A stretch of 64,000 nt of DNA, from positions 1 to 64,000 of the forward strand of contig JACPQM010000072.1 in the NCBI GenBank assembly GCA_016190505.1, given 5' to 3'. This document shows positions 10,240 to 20,780 of the stretch, piece after piece. The stretch is from Chloroflexota bacterium. GTDB lineage: Bacteria; Chloroflexota; Dehalococcoidia; JACPQK01. Position numbers and translations under genes: made by a program. How positions within the stretch are numbered: position 1 is the first letter of the stretch; every line of letters starts with the position of its first letter. The notes beneath the pieces are model-generated. The model was not told where the DNA came from. It saw only the letters and a list, made by a program, of their open reading frames with translations, and searched no databases.

Positions 10240-10959
10240 ATGGCTATCTGGGACGATGTCATTTCCGCCAGGGACCGCCTGGTCTACGGGAAGACGGGCC
10301 GGGGCACCAGCCGCATCGGCTTCGGCCAGCGGCCGGCCCTCATCATCATTGACGTCAACTACAACTGGGTTGGGGACCGGCGCGAGTCTATCCTCCGCTC
10401 CATCGAGCGCTTTCCGGCAAGCTGCGGCGAGGAGGCCTGGCGGGCGGTGGACCATATCGCTGGGCTGCTCCCGCTGGCCAGGGCCAGGAAGGTGCCCATC
10501 TTCTACACCACCAACGACTTCCGGGAGGACATCCTGTGGCCCGGCTTGTCGCCGGGCAAGGGCACGGGTGGGCGCGCCGCCCTGTCCCGTATCGAGCGGG
10601 GCACAGACATCGTGGACGAGATCGCCCCCAGCCCCGGCGACGTGGTCATCGCCAAGCCCAAGCCCAGCGCCTTCTTTGGCACGTCGCTCATTGGCTTCCT
10701 GCGCACGCTGGGTGTGGACACCCTCCTCTGTTGTGGGGGCACCACGTCCGGCTGCGTGCGGGCCACGGTAGTGGACGGCTATTCCTACAACTATCGGGTG
10801 GCAGTGATCGAAGAGGCCACCTTCGACCGGGCCGAAGTAAGCCACAAGATCAACCTGTTTGACATGCACGCGAAGTACGCGGACGTGGTCCCGACGGCCG
10901 AGGTCCAGAAGTACCTGTCGCGCCTCCCCGCACCGGTAGTGAGCGTCGCCGCATCCTGA
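10240..10959 (+). CDS. Isochorismatase-like cysteine hydrolase (N-carbamoylsarcosine amidohydrolase-like)
   Basis: RPALIIIDVNYNWVGD; LLCCGGTTSGCVRATVVDGYSYNYRVAVIEEATFDR. Confidence 0.88.
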   Translation: MAIWDDVISARDRLVYGKTGRGTSRIGFGQRPALIIIDVNYNWVGDRRESILRSIERFPASCGEEAWRAVDHIAGLLPLARARKVPIFYTTNDFREDILWPGLSPGKGTGGRAALSRIERGTDIVDEIAPSPGDVVIAKPKPSAFFGTSLIGFLRTLGVDTLLCCGGTTSGCVRATVVDGYSYNYRVAVIEEATFDRAEVSHKINLFDMHAKYADVVPTAEVQKYLSRLPAPVVSVAAS

Positions 10960-10994
10960 GACCCCCACCCCAGTGCTCGGCTGGCATTGTCGTT

Positions 10995-11023
10995 GACAGG
11001 AGGGGCAGCGCAGCGTATAATCC
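10995..11023 (+). promoter_or_regulatory. Consensus sigma70-type promoter TTGACA-17-TATAAT for the ccm genes
   Basis: TTGACA 10995-11000, 17-bp spacer, TATAAT 11018-11023; ccmE starts at 11042. Confidence 0.75.
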
Positions 11024-11041
11024 CCATTGGTCAGGTAATCT

Positions 11042-11509
11042 GTGGCCGAAATGCTTGTGTCCGTCCCCCCCACCGCCTCCCGGCGACCGTGGTGGCTTTC
11101 CTCCAAAACGCGCTTGGTGCTGGTGGCGGTGTTGCTGGCTGCTACCCTGGGCTATTTGGGCTACAAGGGCTACGTGGCAGGCGCGGGCTATTACTTGAAA
11201 GTCCCCGAGCTCCAGTCCAGGGCTGGTGAGTTCAGTGGCAAACCCCTCCGGGTAAGCGGGCAACTGGTCGCTGGCTCTGTTCAGGGAGAGGCCCCGGAGA
11301 TCCGCTTCAGCATCGGTGAGGGAGGGGCGATTCTGCCCGTAGTATACCAGGGCGTCATGCCCGTGGTCTTCAAGAGAACAGACATACCAGCCGAAGACAT
11401 AAGTGTCCTCGCCGAGGGGCGTCTCGGGGAGGATGGCATATTCAACGCCAGCAACATCCTCATTAAATGCCCCACCAAATGGGAGGCCGTCACCAAGGAG
11501 ACCGGCTAG
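11042..11509 (+). CDS. ccmE: Cytochrome c maturation protein CcmE, Cys-type (CPTKW in place of HxxxY)
   Basis: N-terminal TM, LRVSGQLVAGSVQ...GRLGEDGIFNASNILIKCPTKWE; directly upstream of ccmB/ccmC. Confidence 0.85.
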   Translation: MAEMLVSVPPTASRRPWWLSSKTRLVLVAVLLAATLGYLGYKGYVAGAGYYLKVPELQSRAGEFSGKPLRVSGQLVAGSVQGEAPEIRFSIGEGGAILPVVYQGVMPVVFKRTDIPAEDISVLAEGRLGEDGIFNASNILIKCPTKWEAVTKETG

Positions 11510-11548
11510 GGTGCCTGGGCTGACCGGCTCTTCCAACCTGCAGTAGCA

Positions 11549-12217
11549 GTGCGACCTTTCCTGGACCAGGTCTGGGCTATTGTGGCCAAGGACATCCGCT
11601 CCGAGCTCCGGACCAAGGACATATTCACCTCACTCCTACTGTTCTCCCTCCTGGTGCTGGTCGTGTTCAGCTTCGCCTTCGAGCCCGGCACCCAGGCCAC
11701 TCGCCAGGCGACGCCGGGCCTGCTCTGGGTAGCCTTCATCTTCGCCGGGGTGCTGGGCCTGAACCGGGCCTTCACCATCGAAAAGGACCGGGGTAGCCTG
11801 GAGGGGCTGCTCCTCTGCCCGGTAGACCGGGCCACCATCTACTGGGGCAAGCTGGCCAGCAGCTTGCTGCTCATGCTGGCCATGGAGGCGCTGGTCTTCC
11901 CCCTGTTCGCCATTTTCTTCAACTTGCCCCTCTGGCTGCCCGCGGTGCTCATCATTGCGCCCCTGGGGACCATCGGCTTCGTAGCAGTGGGCACGTTGTT
12001 CTCTGCCATCGCCGTGCACACCCGGGCACGGGAGTTCATGCTGCCCCTGCTCCTGTTCCCGGTCCTGGTGCCGGTGGTGATCGGGGCGGTGGAAGCCACC
12101 CGCACCGCGCTGGATGAAGGTGTCCTCTCGGGCTCGTGGGTCCCTCTTCTCCTGGCCTTCGATGTGCTCTTCCTTGCCGTTTCATCCCTGGCTTTCGAGT
12201 TCGTGCTAGAGGAGTAA
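11549..12217 (+). CDS. ccmB: Heme exporter protein CcmB
   Basis: IVAKDIRSELRTKDIFTSLLLFSLLVLVVFSFAFEP; six TM-like segments. Confidence 0.9.
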   Translation: MRPFLDQVWAIVAKDIRSELRTKDIFTSLLLFSLLVLVVFSFAFEPGTQATRQATPGLLWVAFIFAGVLGLNRAFTIEKDRGSLEGLLLCPVDRATIYWGKLASSLLLMLAMEALVFPLFAIFFNLPLWLPAVLIIAPLGTIGFVAVGTLFSAIAVHTRAREFMLPLLLFPVLVPVVIGAVEATRTALDEGVLSGSWVPLLLAFDVLFLAVSSLAFEFVLEE

Positions 12218-12218
12218 C

Positions 12219-12869
12219 ATGGCCGTTATCGGAGTGAGTTTCCTGCTCATGGTGGCCTCCCTGTTCATGGCCTTGCTCTATGCCCCCACCGAGAGGTTCA
12301 TGGGAGACGTCCAGCGCATCTTCTACTTCCACGTGCCGCTGGCCTGGCTGGCCTTTCTGAACTTCTTCATCGTGTTCGTGGCCAGCATCCAGTTCCTGCG
12401 CAAGGGATCGGCCGCCTGGGACCAATTGGCCTACTGCGCTGCCGAGATCGGCACGCTGTTCACCACGCTGGTGCTCATCACGGGGTCCCTGTGGGCCAAG
12501 CCGGTATGGGGCACCTGGTGGAGCTGGGACCCCCGCCTCACCGCCAGCCTGATCCTGTGGCTGATCTACATCGCCTACCTGACGGTGCGCTCCTATGCCG
12601 CGGAAAGCGGTCGCGGCACGCGATTCGCCGCAGTGGTGGGCATCCTGGGTTTCGTGGACGTGCCTATCGTCTATCTCTCGATATACTGGTGGCGGACGCT
12701 GCACCCGGGCCCGGTGATCCAGACCGGCGGTATGGTCCCGGAGATGACAAGGGCGCTCCTGGTCTCCCTATTGGCCTTCACCGTGTTCTTTGTTATCCTG
12801 ATGCGCTACAGGCTGCGTTTGCGCCGCATGGAGACGGAGATCGAAGAGCTCCGCCAGGCAGATAGGTAG
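12219..12869 (+). CDS. ccmC: Cytochrome c biogenesis protein CcmC
   Basis: RIFYFHVPLAWLAF and tryptophan-rich WGTWWSWDPRLTASLILWLIYIAYL. Confidence 0.93.
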   Translation: MAVIGVSFLLMVASLFMALLYAPTERFMGDVQRIFYFHVPLAWLAFLNFFIVFVASIQFLRKGSAAWDQLAYCAAEIGTLFTTLVLITGSLWAKPVWGTWWSWDPRLTASLILWLIYIAYLTVRSYAAESGRGTRFAAVVGILGFVDVPIVYLSIYWWRTLHPGPVIQTGGMVPEMTRALLVSLLAFTVFFVILMRYRLRLRRMETEIEELRQADR

Positions 12870-12905
12870 TACAGTTCTGGATAGACCGGAAGTAGGAGAC
12901 CGAAG

Positions 12906-13034
12906 ATGAGCTATCTGTTCGTTGGATTCACTATCGTGTGGGCTGCGCTGTTCGTGTACCTGTTTCGCCTCCAGCGGCAGGGGGACAAACTCCGCAAGGA
13001 CCTCGATGCCCTGAAGAGTGCTCGGGGGAAGTAG
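12906..13034 (+). CDS. CcmD-like small membrane protein (42 aa), absent from ORF track
   Basis: Translation [42 protein letters not shown]: one TM then charged tail, right after ccmC. Confidence 0.8.
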   Translation: MSYLFVGFTIVWAALFVYLFRLQRQGDKLRKDLDALKSARGK

Positions 13035-13038
13035 GGGC

Positions 13039-14310
13039 ATGGCGCGCTATGCCCCTACGGGTCTGGCTGCCGACCCCGAGGTAGCCCGGGCCATCGCTGG
13101 CGAGGCTGCCCGGCAGCGGGACAGCGTGGTGCTCATCGCCTCCGAGAACTACGCCAGCGCCGCCGTGCTGGAGGCGCAGGGATCTATTCTCACCAACAAG
13201 TACGCAGAGGGTTACCCGGGCCACCGCTATTACGGCGGCTGCTCCTGGGTGGACCAGGTGGAATCCCTGGCCATCGAGCGGGCCAAGAAGCTATACGGGG
13301 CCGAGCACGCCAACGTGCAAGCCCATAGCGGCTCCCAGGCCAACATGGCGGCCTATTTCGCCCTGCTCCAGCCGGGCGACACCGTCATGGGCATGAGCCT
13401 GGCCCACGGCGGCCACCTCACCCACGGCCACGGGGTCAACTTCTCCGGCAACCTCTACCGGTTTGTTCACTATGGGGTGAGCCGGGAGACGGATCTCATT
13501 GACTACGACCAGGTGGAGAAGCTGGCCCGGGAGCACAAGCCCCGCCTCATAGTGGCCGGCGCGTCCGCTTACCCGCGGGTAATTGACTTCGAGGCGTTCC
13601 GCGACATTGCCCACGCGGTGAATGCTTACCTCATGGTAGATATGGCCCATCTGGCCGGTCTGGTCGCGGCCAACGTGCACCCCAGCCCGGTGCCCTACGC
13701 CCAGGTGATAACCTCCACCACCCACAAAACGCTGCGAGGGCCTCGGGGAGGCTTCGTCCTGGCCCGGCCTGATGTCGGCGCCGCCGTGGACAAGGCCATG
13801 TTCCCCGGCCTCCAGGGCGGGCCCTTGATGCACGTCATCGCGGCCAAGGCGGTAGCCTTTGGCGAGGCGATGTCCCCAGAGTTCGTCCGCTACCAGGAGG
13901 CAGTGGTGGACAACTCCCGCCACCTGGCCAGGGAGCTCGAGGCCGGTGGGCTACGGCTGGTCACCGGCGGCACCGATAACCACATGGCTCTGGTGGACCT
14001 CACGCCGCTGAACATCACCGGACGTCAGGCGGAGGAGGCCCTGGAGTCCGTGGGTATTGTGCTCAACCGCAACCTCATACCCTTTGACCCACGGCCGCCC
14101 CAGCACGCCAGCGGTATCCGCGTAGGCACTCCGGCCACCACCACCCGCGGTTTCGGGCCGGCGGAGTTCAGCCGGGTAGCCCAACTCATGCTGCGGGTGC
14201 TGCGACACCTTAACGACGATGGCTTGGCCCGCCAGGTCAAGGCAGAAACTGCCGACCTGCTACACTCCTTCCCTGTCCCCGGCGACCCGCCGGGCGTAGC
14301 AAGTCGGTAG
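13039..14310 (+). CDS. glyA: Serine hydroxymethyltransferase
   Basis: [36 protein letters not shown]-lysine motif. Confidence 0.96.
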   Translation: MARYAPTGLAADPEVARAIAGEAARQRDSVVLIASENYASAAVLEAQGSILTNKYAEGYPGHRYYGGCSWVDQVESLAIERAKKLYGAEHANVQAHSGSQANMAAYFALLQPGDTVMGMSLAHGGHLTHGHGVNFSGNLYRFVHYGVSRETDLIDYDQVEKLAREHKPRLIVAGASAYPRVIDFEAFRDIAHAVNAYLMVDMAHLAGLVAANVHPSPVPYAQVITSTTHKTLRGPRGGFVLARPDVGAAVDKAMFPGLQGGPLMHVIAAKAVAFGEAMSPEFVRYQEAVVDNSRHLARELEAGGLRLVTGGTDNHMALVDLTPLNITGRQAEEALESVGIVLNRNLIPFDPRPPQHASGIRVGTPATTTRGFGPAEFSRVAQLMLRVLRHLNDDGLARQVKAETADLLHSFPVPGDPPGVASR

Positions 14311-14339
14311 CCGTTGGGCAAAGTTGTGAAGCACTTAGC

Positions 14340-14368
14340 TTGCCTTGACCTATGGTGGATGTTATAAT
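14340..14368 (+). promoter_or_regulatory. Putative promoter TTGCCT-17-TATAAT for rpsF-ssb-rpsR
   Basis: Boxes and 17-bp spacing read directly upstream of rpsF. Confidence 0.5.
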
Positions 14369-14399
14369 GCCGCCAGATGTTTCTTGAAGAGAGATGTTC

Positions 14400-14684
14400 A
14401 TGCGCGACTATGAGGTAGTACTAATCATCAATCCTCAAATCGAGGACGATCAGGTTCCCCAGGTCTTGGAGAAGGTTAGCCGTCTGGTGACCGAGCGGGG
14501 TGGGAGCTTGGGGGAGGTCAACCCATGGGGCCGCCGCAAGCTGGCCTTCCCCATAAGAAGGCACCTCGAGGGTAACTACGTCGTGGCCAAGGCCAAAATG
14601 GACCCGGCCCACGTGAAGGAGATCGAGAGCCAGCTTCGCCTATCTGAAGACTTCCTGCGCCACCTGGTAATCAAAGTGGACTAG
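14400..14684 (+). CDS. rpsF: 30S ribosomal protein S6
   Basis: MRDYEVVLIINPQIEDDQ...NPWGRRKLAFPIRRHLEGNYV. Confidence 0.95.
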   Translation: MRDYEVVLIINPQIEDDQVPQVLEKVSRLVTERGGSLGEVNPWGRRKLAFPIRRHLEGNYVVAKAKMDPAHVKEIESQLRLSEDFLRHLVIKVD

Positions 14685-14717
14685 AGTTTTTGTTTTTCGT
14701 GGTGAAAGGAGCCGACG

Positions 14718-15152
14718 ATGGCAAGCCTCAACAAGATCATGATTATTGGGAATCTGGGAACCAGCCCTGAGATGCGCTATACGCCCATGGGCACGCCCAT
14801 TACGTCCTTCCGCATGGCCACCAGTCGGTTCTATACCACCCAGGACGGGGAGCGCCGCCAGGAGACCGAATGGTTCACCGTGGTGGCCCGCAACCGTCTC
14901 GCCGAGACGTGCAACCAGTTCTTGATCAAGGGCAAGCGAGTGTATGTGGAAGGGCGCCTGCGTAGCCACACTTGGGAAGGCCCGGATGGCCAGTCGCGCT
15001 TCCGCAACGAGATCATGGCAGACCGTATTCTCTTCTTGGACCGTCAGCCCATAGCCGGCGGCCCTCCGGCCGCCGTGGCATCCGTTGGAGAGGACACACC
15101 CGACATGCCCACCGACGACGTGCATTTCGGAGACGATAAGGCAGGACTATGA
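14718..15152 (+). CDS. ssb: Single-stranded DNA-binding protein
   Basis: [31 protein letters not shown]; between rpsF and rpsR. Confidence 0.95.
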   Translation: MASLNKIMIIGNLGTSPEMRYTPMGTPITSFRMATSRFYTTQDGERRQETEWFTVVARNRLAETCNQFLIKGKRVYVEGRLRSHTWEGPDGQSRFRNEIMADRILFLDRQPIAGGPPAAVASVGEDTPDMPTDDVHFGDDKAGL

Positions 15153-15463
15153 CCGCTCAAAGGCGAGGACCATATCGAGGCGGGGCGCAGCGCCGGCGCA
15201 CCGGCAAACGGCGCTTTTTCCCCAGGCGAAAAGTATGTTTCTTCTGCGCCGAGAAGGTAACCGGAATAGACTATAAGGACGCTGGCAAGCTGCGGCGCTA
15301 TCTGTCCGACCGGGGCAAGATGTCGGGCCGGGGCAGGACCGGCACCTGCGCCCGACACCAGCGACTACTAGCTGTGGCCATCAAGCGGGCACGCTTCCTG
15401 GCCTTGCTCCCTTATACTGCGGCACACATCCGGCAGTTGGGTGCGGTTGGCGTCAAAGAATAG
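15149..15463 (+). CDS. rpsR: 30S ribosomal protein S18
   Basis: [33 protein letters not shown]...[28 protein letters not shown]. Confidence 0.93.
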   Translation: MTAQRRGPYRGGAQRRRTGKRRFFPRRKVCFFCAEKVTGIDYKDAGKLRRYLSDRGKMSGRGRTGTCARHQRLLAVAIKRARFLALLPYTAAHIRQLGAVGVKE

Positions 15464-16637
15464 GCGAGGGAAAGGCGCACCGGCGCCCCAGCCACCCGGG
15501 CGCAGGCTACGGATTCCCTTGCTAGACCGCTTGCGGGGTGGCGGCGAGAGGGGACCTGCCTCCAGGCCGGTAGCCAGCGCAGGGAAAGGCGTCTCTCGTG
15601 GGCCGCAGCCCATGACCCGCCGCCAGATGGCGCGCTGGCAGCGGGAGCGGCAGCGTCGCCGGCTCATTGTTGTCTTGGGTGCCGTGGCCGTCCTTTTGGT
15701 GCTCGCCATCCCCGCCTTTGGCTACTATAAGACCATTATCTCCCCCCGCCGGGCCATGGTGGTGCGCGTGTATGACACTACCTACCGGATGGGCGACTAC
15801 GTAAAGCTGCTCCGGGCCTCGCAAGCCCTGTCCGGAGGTCAGATGGACCTCAGCCTGGCTCCTTTCCAGCTCGTGCAGACCTTGGAGGACAACGAGTTGG
15901 TCTATTATGGGGCACCCCGCATCGGCGTCACCGTTACCAGGCAAGAGATAGACGACGAGGTCCGCAATCGCATGCTCCCCCCTCCCGGTGAGGGCGAGAC
16001 CCCTACGCCCCAGCAGTTGGATAAGGAGTTCCAGGAGAACTACCGCCAGTACCTGAACGCCACCAAGCTGTCCGAGTCCGACCACCGCAGGCTGGTGGAG
16101 AGGGACCTGCTTCGGGATAAGGTCCGCGAGCGCCTGGGCCAGAATGTGCCCGCCGTGGCCGAGCAAGTGCATCTCCAGGCGGTGCTCACTGCCGACGAGG
16201 ACACGGCCAGGAACGCCGCTGAGCGTCTCAAGAATGGCGAGGACATCGCCGCCCTCACCGCAGAGATGACCCCCACCCAGGCCCAGAGCGAGTTCCAGCA
16301 AGCCGACCCCCACGACGTCAGGGGTAAGAAGGGAGACCTGGGCTGGGTACCCGAGCGCATCTTCTCGGATTGGGATGCCATCATCTTCGAGCTCGATCCC
16401 GGGGCGCTGAGCGATCCGGTGGGCACCGCCGAGGGATTCTACATCCTCCGCGTGGTGGAGAAAGAGCCTGCCCGCACCATTGACGAGGCCAACCGGGAAA
16501 TACTCAAGGACCGCGCTCTGGATGACTGGCTTCTTGAGGAGCGCCGGGTTGCCAGGGACGCCGGGGAGTTGGCCCGGGCCTTCGACTCTGAGAAATACCA
16601 GTGGGTCATAGAAGAGCTTGGGCAGATCCGCCGGTGA
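15441..16637 (+). CDS. Membrane-anchored peptidylprolyl isomerase (SurA/PrsA-like, rotamase domain)
   Basis: TM after basic N-terminus; [51 protein letters not shown]; start codon uncertain. Confidence 0.85.
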   Translation: MRLASKNRRGKGAPAPQPPGRRLRIPLLDRLRGGGERGPASRPVASAGKGVSRGPQPMTRRQMARWQRERQRRRLIVVLGAVAVLLVLAIPAFGYYKTIISPRRAMVVRVYDTTYRMGDYVKLLRASQALSGGQMDLSLAPFQLVQTLEDNELVYYGAPRIGVTVTRQEIDDEVRNRMLPPPGEGETPTPQQLDKEFQENYRQYLNATKLSESDHRRLVERDLLRDKVRERLGQNVPAVAEQVHLQAVLTADEDTARNAAERLKNGEDIAALTAEMTPTQAQSEFQQADPHDVRGKKGDLGWVPERIFSDWDAIIFELDPGALSDPVGTAEGFYILRVVEKEPARTIDEANREILKDRALDDWLLEERRVARDAGELARAFDSEKYQWVIEELGQIRR

Positions 16638-16638
16638 C

Positions 16639-17940
16639 ATGGCTAAGGCGAAGGACCGGCTCGGCATCGGCCTACTGGGGCTGGGCACCGTTGGCGGAGG
16701 CGTAGGCCAGGCACTGATACAGCGGCCTGAGCACCTGGCGGAGCAGGTGGGCTGCCCCCTCGTTCTCCGCCGGGCACTGGTCCGCGATGCAGGCAAACGC
16801 CGGTCTTTTGATCTGCCCCCGGGATTGCTGGCCCGCAGCGTCCAGGAGGTGGTCGGCGACCCGGACGTGGATGTGGTGGTCGAGGCCGTGGGCGGGGAGC
16901 AGCCGGCGGCCAGCTTCCTGGAGATAGCCCTCCGGGCGGGCAAGCCCGTGGCCACAGCCAACAAAGAGGTCATGGCCAAGCACGGGCCGCGCCTCTTGGC
17001 CCTGGCTCGGGAGCGCGGCTGCGATCTGCGTTTCGAGGCCAGCGTCGGCGGGGGACTTCCCGTCATCGCCCTCTTCCAAAGGGATCTGCTGGCCAATCGT
17101 ATCGCCGCCTTCCACGCCATCATCAACGGCACCACCAACTACATCCTCACCCGCATGGACCAGGAGGGTCTGGACTTCGCCGCCGCTCTGAAGCAGGCCC
17201 AGGCCCTGGGCTACGCCGAGCCCAATCCCGCCGACGACATCGAAGGCACCGACGCTACCTACAAGCTGGCCATCCTGGCCTCCCTGGCGTTCCGCACCCA
17301 GGTTTACCCCGAAGATATTCATCGCGAGGGCATCTCGCGGCTCACGCCCCGCGACTTCCGCTACGCGCGGGAGTTGGGCTACACCATCAAGCTGCTGGCC
17401 ATTGCCCGGGCAGGCCAGACCGGACTTCAGGTGCGGGTGCACCCCGCCTTCATCCCCCAGGACTGGCTCCTGGCCAAGGTGGACGGTGTGTTCAACGCCC
17501 TCCAGGTGGAGGGAGACCTGGTAGGCCGGCTCCTGGTCTATGGCCGGGGGGCGGGCCCGCAACCTACAGCCAGCGCCCTCTTGGCCGACGTCATCGAGAT
17601 CGCACGCCGACTGCATGGGGGCTTACCGCCATCTTTGCCACCGCTGCCGGGCCCTGGGCTGCCTCTGGTGCCCATGGGAGACCTGGAGGTCCGCCATTAC
17701 TTCCGTATCAGCGTGGCCGACCGGCCAGGCGTGCTGGCCCAGATGGCAAGCATCTTGGGGGACCGGCGGATCTCCATCGCCTCCGTCATTCAGAAGGAGG
17801 CCGATCCCCAGGCGGGCACCGCGGAGATCGTGATGATGACCCACCCCGCCCGCGAGTCTGCCGTTCAGTCAGCCCTGGCCGAGTTGGCCCGGCTGGAGGT
17901 GGTCAAGGAAATAGGCTCTTGGGTCCGGGTGGAGGCCTGA
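16639..17940 (+). CDS. hom: Homoserine dehydrogenase with C-terminal ACT domain
   Basis: GIGLLGLGTVGGGVGQAL; NKEVMAKHGPRLL; ADRPGVLAQMASILGDRRISIASVIQ. Confidence 0.94.
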   Translation: MAKAKDRLGIGLLGLGTVGGGVGQALIQRPEHLAEQVGCPLVLRRALVRDAGKRRSFDLPPGLLARSVQEVVGDPDVDVVVEAVGGEQPAASFLEIALRAGKPVATANKEVMAKHGPRLLALARERGCDLRFEASVGGGLPVIALFQRDLLANRIAAFHAIINGTTNYILTRMDQEGLDFAAALKQAQALGYAEPNPADDIEGTDATYKLAILASLAFRTQVYPEDIHREGISRLTPRDFRYARELGYTIKLLAIARAGQTGLQVRVHPAFIPQDWLLAKVDGVFNALQVEGDLVGRLLVYGRGAGPQPTASALLADVIEIARRLHGGLPPSLPPLPGPGLPLVPMGDLEVRHYFRISVADRPGVLAQMASILGDRRISIASVIQKEADPQAGTAEIVMMTHPARESAVQSALAELARLEVVKEIGSWVRVEA

Positions 17941-17943
17941 ACT

Positions 17944-19011
17944 ATGGCCACGGGCACTAGGGCTCAAACCCTCCTGGAGCAATACCGCGACTTCCTGCCG
18001 CTGACTCCGGCTACCCCCCGCTTGACCCTGGGCGAGGGCAATACCCCGCTCCTCCGCTCACGCCGCCTGGAGAAGCTTGCCCGCTGCGGGGAGCTCTATT
18101 TCAAGCTCGAGTCATGCAACCCTACAGGCTCATTCAAGGACCGGGGTATGGTGGTGGCCGTGGCCAAAGCGACCGAGACTGGCAGCAAGGCGCTTATCTG
18201 CGCCTCCACAGGTAATACCAGCGCTTCGGCGGCTGCCTATGGGGCCGCCGCCGGCGTGGTCACCTACGTGTTTGTGCCCCAGGGCAACATCGCCCTGGGC
18301 AAGCTGGCCCAGGCCCTGGCCTATGGGGCCAAGGTGGTCGCCCTGGACGGCAACTTCGACCACTGTCTCCGCCTGGTGCGGGACCTGAGCGAAAAATACT
18401 CCCTTACGCTAGTCAACTCGGTGAACCCTCACCGAATCGAGGGGCAGAAGACCGCCGCTTTCGAGATCGTGGACCTGCTGGGCGATGCGCCGGACTATCT
18501 GTTCATTCCCGTGGGCAACGCCGGCAACATCACGGCGTACTGGCGGGGGTTCTGCCACTATTGGCAGGCCGAGCGAGCCCGCAGCCGGCCCAGGATGATG
18601 GGCTTCGAAGCTGAAGGTGCTGCCCCCATAGTACGGGGGCAGCCCGTGGAGGAGCCACGGACGGTGGCCACCGCCATCCGCATCGGTAACCCCGCCTCGT
18701 GGCAAGGCGCCGTGGCCGCCCGAGACGAGTCCGGCGGCACTATTGACTACGTCAGCGACCAGGAGATCCTGGAGGCCTACCGCCTGATGGCCCAGCAGGA
18801 GGGCGTGTTTGGGGAGCCAGCCTCCGCTGCCCCACTGGCCGGCCTGCTCAAGCTAGCGCGGCAGGGCATGGACTTCTCGGGAAAGCGTGTAGTGTGCATC
18901 GTGACCGGTAGCGGCCTCAAAGACCCTCAGACCGCCCTGGAGCAGACCCCTACCCTTATCGAGCTACCGGCAGACGCCGCCGCCATCCAGGACGCCCTGG
19001 GGTGGCGCTAG
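17944..19011 (+). CDS. thrC: Threonine synthase
   Basis: LTLGEGNTPLLRSRRLE; NPTGSFKDRGMVVAVAKA PLP motif. Confidence 0.94.
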   Translation: MATGTRAQTLLEQYRDFLPLTPATPRLTLGEGNTPLLRSRRLEKLARCGELYFKLESCNPTGSFKDRGMVVAVAKATETGSKALICASTGNTSASAAAYGAAAGVVTYVFVPQGNIALGKLAQALAYGAKVVALDGNFDHCLRLVRDLSEKYSLTLVNSVNPHRIEGQKTAAFEIVDLLGDAPDYLFIPVGNAGNITAYWRGFCHYWQAERARSRPRMMGFEAEGAAPIVRGQPVEEPRTVATAIRIGNPASWQGAVAARDESGGTIDYVSDQEILEAYRLMAQQEGVFGEPASAAPLAGLLKLARQGMDFSGKRVVCIVTGSGLKDPQTALEQTPTLIELPADAAAIQDALGWR

Positions 19012-19061
19012 GCCCCTACACGCTATAATACGAACGGTGCCCAATCTCCTTCAGGTGTAAC

Positions 19062-19625
19062 ATGACGATTGACCAGTCCGCCATCGAGAACGCGGTGCTT
19101 GCGATAATCCGGGCCATCGGCGACGACCCCTCACGAGAGGGGTTGCGGGATACCCCCCGGCGCATCGCCGAGATGTACGCCGAGATCTTCGCCGGCATGG
19201 ACCTGGACCCCATCTCGGAGCTCAGCGTGGGCTTCGAGGAAGGCCACCACGAGTTGGTGCTGCTTAAGGATATCCCCTTCTACTCCCTATGCGAACACCA
19301 CTTCCTGCCCTTCTACGGGGTGGCCCACGTGGGCTACATCCCCAATGGCAGGGTGGTGGGCGCCAGCAAACTGGCCCGTGTGGTGGAGATCTTCTCGAAG
19401 CGCCCGCAACTCCAGGAGCGCATGACCCGCCAGATCGCCGACGCCATCATGGGCGGCCTCGAGCCCGCAGGCGTGGGCGTGGTGGTGCAAGCGGAGCATC
19501 TGTGCCTGACCATGCGTGGCATCAAGAAGCCGGGCAGCAACCTGGTGACCTCCGCCATGCGTGGCCTGTTCCGCCGCAACTCGTTGACCCGTTCCGAGTT
19601 CCTCTCGCTGGTCCAGGGCGCCTAG
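19062..19625 (+). CDS. folE: GTP cyclohydrolase I (type FolE)
   Basis: REGLRDTPRRIAEMYAEIF; SLCEHHFLPFYGVAHVGYIP; CLTMRGIKKPGS. Confidence 0.96.
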   Translation: MTIDQSAIENAVLAIIRAIGDDPSREGLRDTPRRIAEMYAEIFAGMDLDPISELSVGFEEGHHELVLLKDIPFYSLCEHHFLPFYGVAHVGYIPNGRVVGASKLARVVEIFSKRPQLQERMTRQIADAIMGGLEPAGVGVVVQAEHLCLTMRGIKKPGSNLVTSAMRGLFRRNSLTRSEFLSLVQGA

Positions 19626-20609
19626 ATGTCCTTCCAGGTCTCTCAGGAGCGTTTCGATGACCTGGAAACCCCCTGGAACTACCTGCTCTCCGTGGTGCCC
19701 GGCCCCACGGTGTTCCTTACGCCTACTTGGCACCGGGTCTGGTGGCAGCATTTGGGCGATGGTGACCTCCACCTGTTGTCCGTTCGTCACGACGGCCGGG
19801 TAGTAGGCATCGCACCGTTCATGCTCCAGGACCACGCGCTCCGGCTCCTGGGGGGGACAGACGTGGTGGACTACCACGACCTCCCCTTAGAACCAGAATT
19901 GGAGGCGCCGGCGTTGTCCGCACTGCTGGACTACCTGGGCTCGCAGCCATGGGACAGCTTGGAGCTTACCTCCCTCCGCGAGCGCTCCCCCACCTTCGAT
20001 CTGCTGCCCGGGCTGGCCCGGACCAGGGGTTGGCTTGTGGAGCAGGCGCAGGAGGACGTATGCCCCTGCGTCATTCTTCCCCCGACCTGGGACGGATACC
20101 TGAACTCGCTCGCCAGGAAGGACCGCCACGAGCTGCGTCGCAAGCTGCGCCGGCTGTACGGCGAACAGGATGTCAAGCACTACGCTGTCACCAGCCCCGA
20201 AGGGGTGGCCCAGGGCATGGACGACTTCTTCCGGCTGCTCCGGGCCAGCCGCGAGGTGAAGGCGCAGTTCCTCACCCCACGCCGGGAAGCGTTCATGCGG
20301 GCTATGGCCATTGCCCTGGCCCAAGAGGGCCGCCTTTATCTGTTTTTCATGGAGCTTTCGGGCGTCAGAGTGGCCGCGGCGCTCTGCTTCTACTACGGGG
20401 GGCAGCTTTCCCTGTATAATAGCGGTTATGATCCGGCATATTCATCGCTCAGCGTCGGTCTCCTTCTCAAGGCTCTGTGCGTTCGGGAGGCGATTGAGCG
20501 GGGGATCACCCTGTTCGATTTCCTCAGGGGGGCTGAGCCTTACAAGTACGACCTGGGAGGGAAAGACCACCGGCTATGGCAATTGACCGTCCGGCGCCCC
20601 AATCCGTAA
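19626..20609 (+). CDS. GNAT/FemAB-like (CelD/BcsL-type) acyltransferase
   Basis: LARKDRHELRRKLRRLYGEQ ... RVAAALCFYYGGQLSLYNSGYDPAYSSLSVGLLLKALCVREAIERGITLFDFLRG. Confidence 0.8.
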   Translation: MSFQVSQERFDDLETPWNYLLSVVPGPTVFLTPTWHRVWWQHLGDGDLHLLSVRHDGRVVGIAPFMLQDHALRLLGGTDVVDYHDLPLEPELEAPALSALLDYLGSQPWDSLELTSLRERSPTFDLLPGLARTRGWLVEQAQEDVCPCVILPPTWDGYLNSLARKDRHELRRKLRRLYGEQDVKHYAVTSPEGVAQGMDDFFRLLRASREVKAQFLTPRREAFMRAMAIALAQEGRLYLFFMELSGVRVAAALCFYYGGQLSLYNSGYDPAYSSLSVGLLLKALCVREAIERGITLFDFLRGAEPYKYDLGGKDHRLWQLTVRRPNP

Positions 20610-20715
20610 GGTCAGACCCGGGTGTCTGCCCCCGTTCTGGCCAGGGCGCCATTGTAGGGGCAAGGCGCTGCCTTGCCCCGCGGGGCAGAGATTCTCCCTG
20701 GCGTGACAAAAGTCT

Positions 20716-20744
20716 TTGACGGGGTGAGCGCCACCCTGTAGCAT
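20716..20744 (+). promoter_or_regulatory. Putative promoter TTGACG-17-TAGCAT for NifU-like gene
   Basis: Boxes and spacing read directly. Confidence 0.5.
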
Positions 20745-20780
20745 GTGGCTGTAGCAAATGTGGACATGGGAGGCACGATC

